A stretch of DNA of 27,275 nucleotides from Pseudomonadota bacterium (lineage in GTDB: Bacteria; Pseudomonadota; Alphaproteobacteria; Azospirillales; Azospirillaceae). Location of the stretch: contig JAEYOB010000183.1 of NCBI GenBank assembly GCA_023412175.1, positions 1-27,275 of the forward strand, given 5' to 3'. The notes beneath the pieces were generated by a model. The model was given only the letters and a program-made list of their open reading frames with translations. It made no database searches and was not told where the DNA came from. Positions 1-7,713 of this stretch are shown piece by piece (within the stretch, counting starts at the first letter, position 1; every line of letters begins with the position of its first letter). Position numbers and translations under genes: made by a program.

Positions 1-61
1 TCGCCTCCAGCGCCACCTTCGCCTTGAACTCCGCTGAATACCGCTTCCGATTCCCCGTCAT
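1..61 (-). CDS. IS3-family transposase OrfA, N-terminal fragment
   Basis: Twenty N-terminal residues are visible, starting MTGNRKRYSAEFKAKVALEA. This is the characteristic opening of IS3-family OrfA, the helix-turn-helix DNA-binding subunit made before the OrfAB frameshift product. The pattern 'RYSAEFKAKVALEA' leads directly into the HTH_Tnp_1 domain. The start is the ATG whose complement lies at 59-61. The rest is beyond the left edge. Confidence 0.8.
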   Translation of the reverse strand, partial: MTGNRKRYSAEFKAKVALEA

Positions 62-101
62 CGGGTCCGTCCTTTCCGTCGGGCGAACCAAGCTTATCCA
101 A

Positions 102-127
102 CTGTCCGGGAAACGGGGACCACTTCA
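102..127. repeat. Putative terminal inverted repeat of the IS3-family element
   Basis: The last ~26 bp of the element read on the minus strand as TGAAGTGGTCCCCG followed by TTTCCCGGACAG. The TG start and the distance of about 40 bp to orfA suit an IS3-family end. The partner repeat is off-window, so pairing cannot be confirmed. Confidence 0.5.
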
Positions 128-230
128 AGGGGCACCCGGATCAAGCGTCATGGAATCGGGTGTTCGCCTTCCGCGCGTGTGCTGATACAAGTGGATGAAG
201 GCCATCATCGCGCCAATCCCAGGAGAATCC

Positions 231-956
231 ATGCCCGGCCAAACCGAAGTCCTGTCGCTTCTGCACCTGCTCCGCCCGTACCAATGCGACTTCCGCAAGG
301 TCCGCATCGGATCGCTGGGCGACGGCGGTTACGTCATGCCGGATGATTGCGACGGCGTTACGGCGGTCCTGTCCCTGGGAGTGGGCACGGAGGTGTCGTT
401 CGACGAACACTTCGCCAAACGGGGCGTGCCGGTCTACCAGTACGATCCGACCGTCGGCGGGCCGCCGGTCGCGCACGAGAACTTCCATTTCAACGCCGTC
501 GCCTGGGGTGCGACGGACAGCCCCGGCGTGGCGTCGCTCGGCACCATGATCCGCAGCCACGGGCTGAACGCGACCAACGACGCCATCCTGAAGTTCGACA
601 TCGAAGGCGGCGAATGGGACGCGATGTCCACCGTGGCGCCCGACCAGTTGAAATATTTCCGCATCATCGTCTGCGAACTTCACGCGCTGCACGCGATCCA
701 CGATCTCACCTACCTGCGGACGCTGAAGCGGACGATGAACCTGCTGACGCGGAACCATACGGTCGTGCACCTGCACGCCAACAACTGCTGCGGCATCACC
801 CTCGTGGAAGGGGTGCCGGTGCCTGCCGTTGTGGAACTGACCCTGCTACGCAATGATCGCAGCGGGTTCGCCCCCAGCGACGAGCCGATTCCCGGCCCGC
901 TCGATTATCCGAGCATGGACGACCGGCCCGACCTGGTGCTGCGGCCGTTCGGCTGA
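231..956 (+). CDS. FkbM-family / class I SAM-dependent methyltransferase-like protein
   Basis: The product is a 241-residue protein with no signal peptide. A glycine-rich stretch LSLGVGTEVSFD (about 47-58) fits SAM-binding motif I, and KFDIEGGEWD (121-130) matches the conserved 'K.DIEG.E' block of FkbM-type methyltransferases. These enzymes methylate sugars or small metabolites from S-adenosylmethionine in the cytoplasm, and the acceptor here is unknown. An upstream in-frame ATG exists at 195, but the ATG at 231 is preceded by AGGAG at 221-225, so the shorter form was chosen. The gene stands alone beside the IS end. It may belong to a glycan or surface-polysaccharide locus cut off at the left edge, but that is inference. 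Family call good, substrate unknown. Confidence 0.72.
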   Translation: MPGQTEVLSLLHLLRPYQCDFRKVRIGSLGDGGYVMPDDCDGVTAVLSLGVGTEVSFDEHFAKRGVPVYQYDPTVGGPPVAHENFHFNAVAWGATDSPGVASLGTMIRSHGLNATNDAILKFDIEGGEWDAMSTVAPDQLKYFRIIVCELHALHAIHDLTYLRTLKRTMNLLTRNHTVVHLHANNCCGITLVEGVPVPAVVELTLLRNDRSGFAPSDEPIPGPLDYPSMDDRPDLVLRPFG

Positions 957-1108
957 GCGGTCCGTCCGGCGCCGGTTAAAGGCCGATGAGAGGCTGAGCC
1001 GGCGTCGGTTCACAGGCGGGACGAGTTTCCGGGTCGCCCTATGCTCGGCCTGGAGTTGACCCGCACCGGCGCCGTCCTCGCCTGTCACCTCCATCATGAC
1101 CGGATACT

Positions 1109-1882
1109 TCAGCGCACACCCGGTTTGCTGCCAGCTGGATGCGCCGTACCATCCTCCCCCCAGGTTTGCGACGGTCTCTCGAACTCCACCATCGCGTAGT
1201 ACCATTGATCCGACAGGGCTTTGGCGAGGCTGTCGGCGGTGGGGAAGGATCGGCACAGCAGCGCATCGCCGTGGACGAACCGCTCGCGCAGACTTTCAAT
1301 CGTCATTGCGATCAACAGGCGCAACACGCCTTCAAATTTGCCGCGCTCCTCCTCGTTGAAGGGCTGACCGCGACGGCGGGCGACGGCCGCGATGATGCGG
1401 TCGACCCACTCCGAGTTCATGCGTTCGCGCATGCGCAGCACCTCCGGGTTGCGCGTGGCCAACTCCGAGAACAGGCTGTAGACGCCCGCGTTTGCCTCAT
1501 AGGCGCGGCAATAGTCAGTGTTGGCGATCAAGATCGCCTCGTAGCTGCTTTTTGGCCCCTTCGTCACGGTGCGGCGGTAGGTGACATATTCAAAGAACAG
1601 GTTGACGAGGACGGCGGCACATTCGTCCATGTCTTTGAAATGATTGTAGAAAGTTCCGCGCGACAACCCGGCTTCGTCCAGCAGCGCTTCCACTGTCATC
1701 AGCTTTCCCAGCGTGGTGCGCAGGTGGCGGGCGACGATGGAGAGCAGCATGTAGCGCGTTCGCTCCCGCTTCGGGCGCGTCCGTTCGCGGCTTTTAAGCG
1801 CCAGAACCTCTTCGAAGAAGAGCGGGGGAACGGATTCGCCCCACTCAGGCTCGCTGCCTTGAATTTCCTCATCATGCCGCAT
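1109..1882 (-). CDS. TetR-family transcriptional regulator
   Basis: The product is 257 residues with a long basic N-terminal extension (about 30-45) before a TetR helix-turn-helix near 62-83 (LMTVEALLDEAGLSRGTFYNHF), whose 'SRGTFYNHF' recognition helix is typical. The remainder is an all-helical ligand-binding and dimer domain without recognisable specificity. The ATG at 1882 has GAGGG at 1890-1894, about 7 nt upstream. A longer frame from a TTG at 1921 has no better ribosome site. The gene is divergent from the ABC transporter/acyl-CoA operon, and a repeated 12-mer lies between them, so it is probably the local repressor of that operon and of itself. An acyl-CoA or imported substrate would be a reasonable ligand, but this is inferred. 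Confidence 0.85.
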   Translation of the reverse strand: MRHDEEIQGSEPEWGESVPPLFFEEVLALKSRERTRPKRERTRYMLLSIVARHLRTTLGKLMTVEALLDEAGLSRGTFYNHFKDMDECAAVLVNLFFEYVTYRRTVTKGPKSSYEAILIANTDYCRAYEANAGVYSLFSELATRNPEVLRMRERMNSEWVDRIIAAVARRRGQPFNEEERGKFEGVLRLLIAMTIESLRERFVHGDALLCRSFPTADSLAKALSDQWYYAMVEFERPSQTWGEDGTAHPAGSKPGVR

Positions 1883-1969
1883 CTTTGTGCCCTCGCTCCC
1901 CAACCGCCATGGCCCCGACAAAAATGTTCCGTGAGCTGACTTTCGCTGCTTGACGCAGGCCTATTTTAG

Positions 1970-1999
1970 ACATAGCGTCATATTTATACAATGCGTCAT
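1970..1999. promoter_or_regulatory. Candidate TetR operator: two 12-bp direct repeats
   Basis: In the 131-bp divergent region, ACATAGCGTCAT (1970-1981) and ACAATGCGTCAT (1988-1999) match at 10 of 12 positions with an 18-bp period. A related half-site in inverted orientation, TGACGCA, lies at 1951-1957. The stretch between the copies is AT-rich (TATTTATACA) and could hold a -10 element. The arrangement suits binding by the adjacent TetR protein, but no footprint evidence exists here. Confidence 0.5.
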
Positions 2000-2013
2000 C
2001 ACTGGGCAGGCCG

Positions 2014-3168
2014 ATGGTACCTACGATGGTGGACGTCAATAAACCCTCCAGTGGCGCCTTGAACAGGGAAGCTTCCCCGAAAGCGAAGGCCACTGGTGCG
2101 ACGATCGAGTTCCAATCCGTCCGAAAGGCTTATGGATCGGTAACAGCGCTACACGATTTTTCTTTGACCATTCATCCGGGTGAGTTTCTGACGATCCTTG
2201 GGTCGAGCGGATCCGGAAAAACGACGGCCCTGAACGCACTTGCGGGCTTCTCCGGGGCCGACTCGGGCGACATCCTCATCGACGGCAAGTCGGTGATCGA
2301 TGAACCGCCGGAGCGGCGGAATCTGGGGATGGTGTTCCAGAACTACTCCCTGTTCCCGCACATGACGGTGTTCGACAACATCGCCTTCCCCCTGCGGATG
2401 CGTCGCGCCCCGCGTCGCGAGATCAACGAACGGGTGGAGCGGGTTCTGGAGATTGTCCGGCTTGGCGCGCTTGCAAAGCGGATGCCCCGTGACCTTTCCG
2501 GTGGACAGCAACAGCGTGTGGCCTTCGCCCGCGCCATTGTGTTCGAACCGCCCGTTCTGCTGATGGACGAACCGCTGGGCGCGCTTGACCTAAAGCTGCG
2601 CGAAGCGTTGCAGTTCGAGATCAAGGAAATCCAGCATCAGCTTGGCTGCACCGTGGTCTATGTGACCCACGATCAGCGTGAAGCGCTTGCCATGTCGTCG
2701 CGCATCGTTGTGTTGCGCGATGGCCGGATCGAGCAGGTCGGCACCCCGTCTGAGATGTACGATGCGCCGAAAAGCCGCTTCGTTGCTGATTTCATCGGGC
2801 AGACCAATCTCCTGGCCGCTGATCTGTCGAAAGCCGGATCGGTGTCCATCCCCGAACTTGGCGCCGTTTATCGGGATGCTGAGTTCCAGGCCCGTCCGGG
2901 CTCCTGGTACGCCAGCGTTCGCCCCGAAAAGCTCCAGCGCCGCCCGGCCGAAGGGTCGGACATCGCAGTGGATGTGACCGTTCAAGAGGCTGTGTTCCTC
3001 GGCGACGTGATCGAGTACAGCGCCCGCACCACCCATGGTGCACTCATCCACTTCCGAGAACAGAGACGCGACAGGGATCGGATCCCGGAACGAGGGGAGA
3101 CGATCAGTCTCGTCCTGCGCCCCTCCGATGTTGTTCTCGTTCCGGACCTCTCCAAAACTGGTCGTTAA
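2014..3168 (+). CDS. ABC transporter ATP-binding protein, spermidine/putrescine (PotA) type
   Basis: The 384-residue ATPase energises import through the permeases encoded downstream. Visible in order are Walker A GSSGSGKTT (63-71), Q-loop FQNYSLFP (108-115), signature LSGGQQQR (161-168), Walker B VLLMDEP (181-187) and the H-loop VTHD (217-220). A C-terminal TOBE-like domain (about 280-375) is typical of the PotA/FbpC/CysA group. The first ATG is at 2014 with a weak GGCAGG nearby. A second ATG at 2026 is also possible, because the first ~30 residues lie outside the conserved domain. It is the first gene of the operon, 22 bp before the binding-protein gene. Polyamine-type specificity is shared by importers of GABA, opines, betaines and other small cations, so the ligand is not fixed. 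Confidence 0.92.
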   Translation: MVPTMVDVNKPSSGALNREASPKAKATGATIEFQSVRKAYGSVTALHDFSLTIHPGEFLTILGSSGSGKTTALNALAGFSGADSGDILIDGKSVIDEPPERRNLGMVFQNYSLFPHMTVFDNIAFPLRMRRAPRREINERVERVLEIVRLGALAKRMPRDLSGGQQQRVAFARAIVFEPPVLLMDEPLGALDLKLREALQFEIKEIQHQLGCTVVYVTHDQREALAMSSRIVVLRDGRIEQVGTPSEMYDAPKSRFVADFIGQTNLLAADLSKAGSVSIPELGAVYRDAEFQARPGSWYASVRPEKLQRRPAEGSDIAVDVTVQEAVFLGDVIEYSARTTHGALIHFREQRRDRDRIPERGETISLVLRPSDVVLVPDLSKTGR

Positions 3169-3190
3169 AGAACTGATTAGGAGTGCCTTT

Positions 3191-4255
3191 ATGAAGCTGC
3201 TGCTGTGGAGCCTCTCCGTTGGAGCGGTGATTGTCGGCGGTGCCAGCGGTGCAGCCCTGGCCCAGTCTGGCAACAAGTCGATCACGATTGCCAATTACGG
3301 CGGTGCGTGGGCGGAAACTCTGAACCGCATCTGCATTGACCCGTTTACAAAGGAAACCGGCATCACCGTCAACCAGGCAGCAACCGAAGACTCCCTGGCT
3401 CAGATTCGTGTTCAGCAGACCACCAAGAACATCCTGTGGGACATCGCCCCCACCGAGCGTTCGGGCCTGCCGGTGTCGTCCAAGAATGGCTGGCTGGAGG
3501 CGATCGACTGGTCGGTGGTCGACCCGGAAAACAAGCTTCCGGCGGTTGCCCGCAAGCCGCACGCCATTGGTGCGATCGCTTACTCCACCACCATCGGTGT
3601 GCGCACCGACAAGCTGCCGGAAGGCAAGACCTTCGGCGGCTGGAAGGACTTCTGGGACGTCAAGAACTTCCCCGGTCCGCGCACGCTGCGCAACTCCCCG
3701 GCAGAAAACCTCGAATTCGCTCTGATCGCCGATGGCGTGAAGCCGTCCGAGGTCTATGACGTGCTGCGCTCGCCGGAAGGCGTGGACCGCGCGTTCAAGA
3801 AGCTGGACGAGATCAAGCCCGCGATCACCGTCTGGTGGACCAGCGGCCAGCAGCCGGTTCAGCTGCTCGCCAGCGGCGAAGTCTTCTACGCGACCGCCTT
3901 CAACGGCCGCATCCAGCAGCTCCAGAAGGACAAGCTGCCGGTCAAGATCATCTGGAACGGCGGATCGCTGGACGTCAGCTACTACTCGATCGTGAAGGGC
4001 GCCCGCAACGTGGCCGACGCCCAGAAGTTCATGCAGTATTGCTGGAACACGCCGTCGCGTCTGGCCGAGATCGCCCGCGCCATGCCGTACTCCTCCTTCA
4101 ACCCCGACATCTACAAGATCCTGTCGGCGGAAGAAGCCAAGGAACTGCCGACCAGCCCGGAGAACCTCGACGTTCAGTTCGCGCTGGACTCTGAATACTG
4201 GGCCGAAAACCTGCCGCGCATTCAGAAGCGGTGGGAAGCCTGGCGTCTGCAATGA
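3191..4255 (+). CDS. ABC transporter periplasmic substrate-binding protein, PotD/PotF type
   Basis: The product is a 354-residue exported protein. The N-terminus MKLLLWSLSVGAVIVGGASG plus AALA is a Sec signal peptide with probable cleavage near residue 24-25. The mature start, SITIANYGGAWAETL, is the usual opening of PotD-like extracellular solute-binding proteins (SBP_bac_8/family 1 fold). The protein captures substrate in the periplasm and hands it to the two permeases. The ATG at 3191 has AGGAG at 3179-3183; longer in-frame starts from 3035 would overlap the ATPase gene and lose the signal peptide. The stop overlaps the next start (ATGA), indicating translational coupling. The ligand cannot be read by eye, but the CoA-ligase context suggests a compound with or yielding a carboxylate. 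Confidence 0.9.
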   Translation: MKLLLWSLSVGAVIVGGASGAALAQSGNKSITIANYGGAWAETLNRICIDPFTKETGITVNQAATEDSLAQIRVQQTTKNILWDIAPTERSGLPVSSKNGWLEAIDWSVVDPENKLPAVARKPHAIGAIAYSTTIGVRTDKLPEGKTFGGWKDFWDVKNFPGPRTLRNSPAENLEFALIADGVKPSEVYDVLRSPEGVDRAFKKLDEIKPAITVWWTSGQQPVQLLASGEVFYATAFNGRIQQLQKDKLPVKIIWNGGSLDVSYYSIVKGARNVADAQKFMQYCWNTPSRLAEIARAMPYSSFNPDIYKILSAEEAKELPTSPENLDVQFALDSEYWAENLPRIQKRWEAWRLQ

Positions 4256-5148
4256 GCGACGGCATTCCCATGCCGCGTGATGGGAAGGGGGCGTCGCGCA
4301 GCAAGCGCGCGCCTCTCTCCTCCCTCTGGCTGCTTGCCCCGGCGGCCGTGCTGTTCCTCTTCGCGTTCATCCTCCCGGTGGGCGAGGTCGCGTTGTGGAG
4401 CTTGCAGGGTGAAGCCGGGCTGTCAGCGGAGCATTACGAGGCCGCACTCGGCGAGGGGCCATACCGCACGATCCTGTTCGGGACGTTGCAGCTTTCCTTT
4501 GGTGTGGCTTTTGCCTGCGTCCTGGTCGGTTATCCGGCCGCCTATTTTCTCGTATCCTGTCCGCCGCGCAACCGCACCCTGCTGCTCCTGCTCATCCTGA
4601 CTCCGCTGTGGGTCAGCGTGCTGGTGCGCACCTTTGGCTGGATCGTCGTTCTTGGCCGTGAAGGGCTGGTGAACTCCCTGCTGATCGGTGCCGGTGTGAT
4701 CGATGGGCCGCTCCAGATGCTGTACACGCGCGGAGCCGTCTACATCGCGATGGTTCAGGTTCTGCTGCCGGTCGCCATTCTGGTGATGTTCTCGACCATG
4801 ACCACCATCAACCGCTCTCTGTTGATGGCGTCCCGAATTCTTGGTGCGTCGCCGTGGCGTGGCTTTGTCCACATCTTCCTTCCGCTGAGCGCGGGGGGAG
4901 CGATCAACGCCTGGATGCTCACCTTCGTGCTGGCTCTCGGCTTCTTCATCACCCCGGCGCTGGTCGGCGGTCCGAAGGAGACAATGATCGCGAACCTGAT
5001 CGCGACGCAGATCACGCTGACCCTTGATTGGGGTCTGGGATCGGCGCTGGGCGTGGTGCTGCTGATCGCGGGCTTTGCCGTGGTGGGTGCCATCGCTCTG
5101 CTCTTCCGGCGTGTGACGATGCTGAGCGGCCATGGAGGCTCGCGATGA
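4252..5148 (+). CDS. ABC transporter permease, PotB type
   Basis: The product is a 298-residue inner-membrane protein with about six hydrophobic segments, beginning with LWLLAPAAVLFLFAFILPVG near residue 24. The cytoplasmic EAA loop is visible around 196-216 (ASRILGASPWRGFVHIFLP) and would dock on the ATPase. PotB-type permeases form a heterodimeric channel with a PotC-type partner, encoded immediately downstream. The ATG at 4252 overlaps the stop of the binding-protein gene (ATGA). The short charged N-terminal tail before the first helix is normal for the family. Its own stop again overlaps the next start. Confidence 0.9.
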   Translation: MSDGIPMPRDGKGASRSKRAPLSSLWLLAPAAVLFLFAFILPVGEVALWSLQGEAGLSAEHYEAALGEGPYRTILFGTLQLSFGVAFACVLVGYPAAYFLVSCPPRNRTLLLLLILTPLWVSVLVRTFGWIVVLGREGLVNSLLIGAGVIDGPLQMLYTRGAVYIAMVQVLLPVAILVMFSTMTTINRSLLMASRILGASPWRGFVHIFLPLSAGGAINAWMLTFVLALGFFITPALVGGPKETMIANLIATQITLTLDWGLGSALGVVLLIAGFAVVGAIALLFRRVTMLSGHGGSR

Positions 5149-5945
5149 AACGATCACTCTGGGAACAGTCCGGGCGCTATCTGCTGCCGGTCTATTTCGT
5201 CGGCGTCCTGCTTTACCTGCTGCTGCCGTTGCTGCTGGTCATCCCGATGTCGATCAGCGAAACGCGCTATCTGAAATTCCCGCCGCAGGGCTTCACGCTC
5301 CGCTGGTACGACGAGTTCTTCGCATCCGCCGGCTGGATCAACGCCACTCTGCGCAGCTTGCTGATCGCGGCGGCCAGCGCGGTGCTGGCCACCATCGTCG
5401 GCACCGCAGCCGCCCTCGTGCTGAGCCGTGAAGGCAAGGCGGTTCGGGCGGCCGGCCCGATCTTCCTCGGTCCCCAGGTTGTGCCGGTCATCATCCTGGC
5501 GCTCGGCACCCTGCTGGTCTTCAGCCGCTTCGGTCTGTACGGCTCGCTGTGGGGGGTGGTTCTGGTTCACGCCGTTCTGGCTCTACCCTTCGTCACCACC
5601 ACGGTGTCCGGGGCGCTGCGTCAGACCGGTGACACGCTGGCCCGCGCGGCCCGCGTGCTGGGGGCCAAGCCGCATGAGGCCTTCTGGTATGTCACCTTGC
5701 CGACGATCCGTCCGGCGGTGATCTCGGCTGGCGTCTTCGCCTTCTTCATCTCCTTTGACGAGCTGGTCATCGCGCTGTTCGTCATGGGTCAGAACGAAAC
5801 CCTGCCCATGCGCATCTGGGCGGACATGCGTCACGACCTGACGCCGGTTGTGGCCGCTGTCGCCACGCTGCTGATCGTCGTCACCTTCGCCGCCGTCTTC
5901 ATGAGCGACCTGATCCAGCGCCGCGCCCAACGGCGCGCAGGTTAA
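5145..5945 (+). CDS. ABC transporter permease, PotC type
   Basis: The product is 266 residues, beginning MKRSLWEQSGRYLLPVYFVG, with about six transmembrane segments and an EAA loop (AARVLGAKPHEAFWYVTLP) near 166-184. 'SFDELVIALF' after it is a hallmark of PotC-family permeases. It pairs with the preceding permease. The start ATG at 5145 overlaps the previous stop (ATGA), and longer in-frame extensions upstream are antisense-quality sequence inside the partner gene. An 83-bp gap separates it from the acyl-CoA ligase gene, with the same orientation, so co-transcription is likely. Confidence 0.9.
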   Translation: MKRSLWEQSGRYLLPVYFVGVLLYLLLPLLLVIPMSISETRYLKFPPQGFTLRWYDEFFASAGWINATLRSLLIAAASAVLATIVGTAAALVLSREGKAVRAAGPIFLGPQVVPVIILALGTLLVFSRFGLYGSLWGVVLVHAVLALPFVTTTVSGALRQTGDTLARAARVLGAKPHEAFWYVTLPTIRPAVISAGVFAFFISFDELVIALFVMGQNETLPMRIWADMRHDLTPVVAAVATLLIVVTFAAVFMSDLIQRRAQRRAG

Positions 5946-6028
5946 CGGGTCGCCCGTCACCGCACACCAACACCGCACCGCAATTACGGCCACCGCACTC
6001 AACGGCCCTATCACCCAGGGAAAGTGTG

Positions 6029-7654
6029 ATGTTCTCAGATTTCCGCAGGGAAGAACCCGATGCTCTCGCCCGCCGCCTGGAGGCGATGACGCTTCCAGAC
6101 TCGGTGTATGACCTGCTGCTGAATACCGCCACCCGCGTCCCGACGGCTCCCGCCTGGCGCTTCCTGGACGATGGGGTGGAGCGGAACTGGGGCGAGGTTC
6201 TGGCCAAGGTCGACACCGCCGCCGCCGCCCTGTCCGCGGTCGGCATCGGTCCGGGTGTTCACGTCGCGGTGATGTCGTGGAACCGCGAGGAATTCCCGAT
6301 CACCTGGCTGGCGCTGTCGCGTCTTCAGGCGGTGATGGTGCCGGTCAACGCGACCTACACCGCGCGTGAGGTCGAGTACGTGCTGAAGACCTCGCTCGCC
6401 ACCTACATGGTGCTGGAGGCGGAGTTCCTGCCGCATATGGACACGCTGGAAGCGGTGACGCTCGATCCCTCCCACATCATCGTGATCGGTGATGCGGTGT
6501 CGGACCGTCATCGCAACTGGCAGGTCCTGATGGACGAGGCCCGTGGCCGTCAGGCCCCGGCGATCCCCCGTTCGATGGACGCCACGCTGAACCTCCAATA
6601 CACCTCGGGCACGACGGGCTTCTCCAAGGCCTGCATGCTCAGCAACGAGTATTGGCTGTGCCTCGGCATCAGCTCGGCCGAGTTCTTTGCCACTGACCTG
6701 CGTCGCTTCTATGTCGGCTCAAGCTTCTTCTACATGGTGGGGCAGCGCATCCTGCTGAACGCCATAGTCAGCGGTGGCTGCGCCTTCTTCCCGCGCAAGC
6801 CGGGGGCGAAGCGCTTCATGCCCGACGTGTCGGCGCTGGAATGCGATTACTGCGCCCTGTTCGAGATGGTCTACAAGCAGCCGCCGCGCCCGAGCGACGC
6901 GGACAACAAGCTGAAGATCGCCACGATCTTCGCCTTCGGACCCGAAAGCCACGCCGACTTCCAGCGCCGTTTCAACGTGTATGGCCAGGAATATTACGGC
7001 ATGACGGAAATTGGCGGCGGCAGCTATGTCCCCGCCCATCGCCTGCCGGAGATGACCGGTTCGGGAAGCTGCGGCGTGGCCGCTCCCTTCCGTGAACTGA
7101 TGGTCACGGGCAAGGACGGCAAACCGGTCCCGACCGGCGAGACGGGCGAGCTTTGGGTTCGTGGCCGTGGCATCCTCAAGGGCTATTTCGGCAACGAGGA
7201 AGCGACGGCGGATGCATTCACCAATGGATGGTTCCGCACCGGCGACCTCTGCCGCGTGGACTCCGAGGGCTACCACTACATCCTGGGCCGCACCAAGGAC
7301 ATGGTCCGCCGCATGGGCGAGAACATCGCCGCGCGTGAGGTTGAGGTGGTGCTGCGTACGCTTGAGCAAATCCAGGATGCCGCCATCGTGCCGGTGCCCG
7401 ACGATTACCGTGGCGAAGAGATCAAGGCCTACATCCTGCTGGCCCCCGGTGTGACCCCGGAATCCTGCATGCCGGAATTCATCGCCGACTATTGTTCCCG
7501 TCATCTCGCCGGGTTCAAGGTCCCCCGCTACTACGAGTTCCGCGACAGCTTCCCGCTGACCGACTCCCAGCGGGTCCAGAAGAAGCACCTGATTGCCGAG
7601 AAGCCCGACCTGCGCGTCGGTGCCTATGACCGGCAGGACAAGATCTGGCGCTGA
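6029..7654 (+). CDS. AMP-forming acyl-CoA ligase (CaiC-like, ANL superfamily)
   Basis: The 541-residue cytoplasmic enzyme is expected to activate a carboxylic acid with ATP and CoA via an acyl-adenylate. Visible motifs are the P-loop YTSGTTGFSK (191-200), adenylate motif YYGMTE (322-327), WFRTGD (401-406), the hinge region GRTKDMVRRMGENIAAREVE (420-439) and a C-terminal lid. The final A10 block reads DSQRVQKKHL where many family members have 'TGKIxK', so the usual catalytic lysine position appears to be arginine. ATG 6029 is preceded by AGGGA (6017-6021); a GTG sits one codon upstream. Resemblance is to crotonobetaine/carnitine-CoA ligase and other ATP-dependent acyl-CoA ligases. It lies in an operon between the importer and the hydratase. 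Substrate unproven. Confidence 0.88.
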   Translation: MFSDFRREEPDALARRLEAMTLPDSVYDLLLNTATRVPTAPAWRFLDDGVERNWGEVLAKVDTAAAALSAVGIGPGVHVAVMSWNREEFPITWLALSRLQAVMVPVNATYTAREVEYVLKTSLATYMVLEAEFLPHMDTLEAVTLDPSHIIVIGDAVSDRHRNWQVLMDEARGRQAPAIPRSMDATLNLQYTSGTTGFSKACMLSNEYWLCLGISSAEFFATDLRRFYVGSSFFYMVGQRILLNAIVSGGCAFFPRKPGAKRFMPDVSALECDYCALFEMVYKQPPRPSDADNKLKIATIFAFGPESHADFQRRFNVYGQEYYGMTEIGGGSYVPAHRLPEMTGSGSCGVAAPFRELMVTGKDGKPVPTGETGELWVRGRGILKGYFGNEEATADAFTNGWFRTGDLCRVDSEGYHYILGRTKDMVRRMGENIAAREVEVVLRTLEQIQDAAIVPVPDDYRGEEIKAYILLAPGVTPESCMPEFIADYCSRHLAGFKVPRYYEFRDSFPLTDSQRVQKKHLIAEKPDLRVGAYDRQDKIWR

Positions 7655-7680
7655 CGCCAGCCCCACCGACCCAATGCAAA

Positions 7681-7696
7681 AAGGCCATCCGGCCTT
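7681..7696. repeat. Intercistronic hairpin AAGGCC-ATCC-GGCCTT
   Basis: A perfect 6-bp inverted repeat with a 4-nt loop lies between the ligase and hydratase genes. On the plus strand it is preceded by an A-run and not followed by a clear T-run. On the minus strand the same hairpin is followed by five Ts, so it would work better as a minus-strand terminator, although no minus-strand gene precedes it. It may be a processing or stability element. Confidence 0.4.
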
Positions 7697-7713
7697 GAAT
7701 GAGGACTTTTGCC

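Larger units (their letters stand above)
1..127 (-). mobile_element. Partial IS3-family insertion sequence, orfA end
   Basis: The window opens inside an insertion sequence read on the minus strand. An orfA start and its upstream leader are present, and the element appears to end at position 127, where the minus strand begins TGAAGTGGTCCCCG. IS3-family elements typically begin with TG, carry short imperfect terminal repeats and have orfA starting within about 100 bp of the end, as here. The other end lies outside the window, so neither completeness nor a target-site duplication can be judged. Confidence 0.7.
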
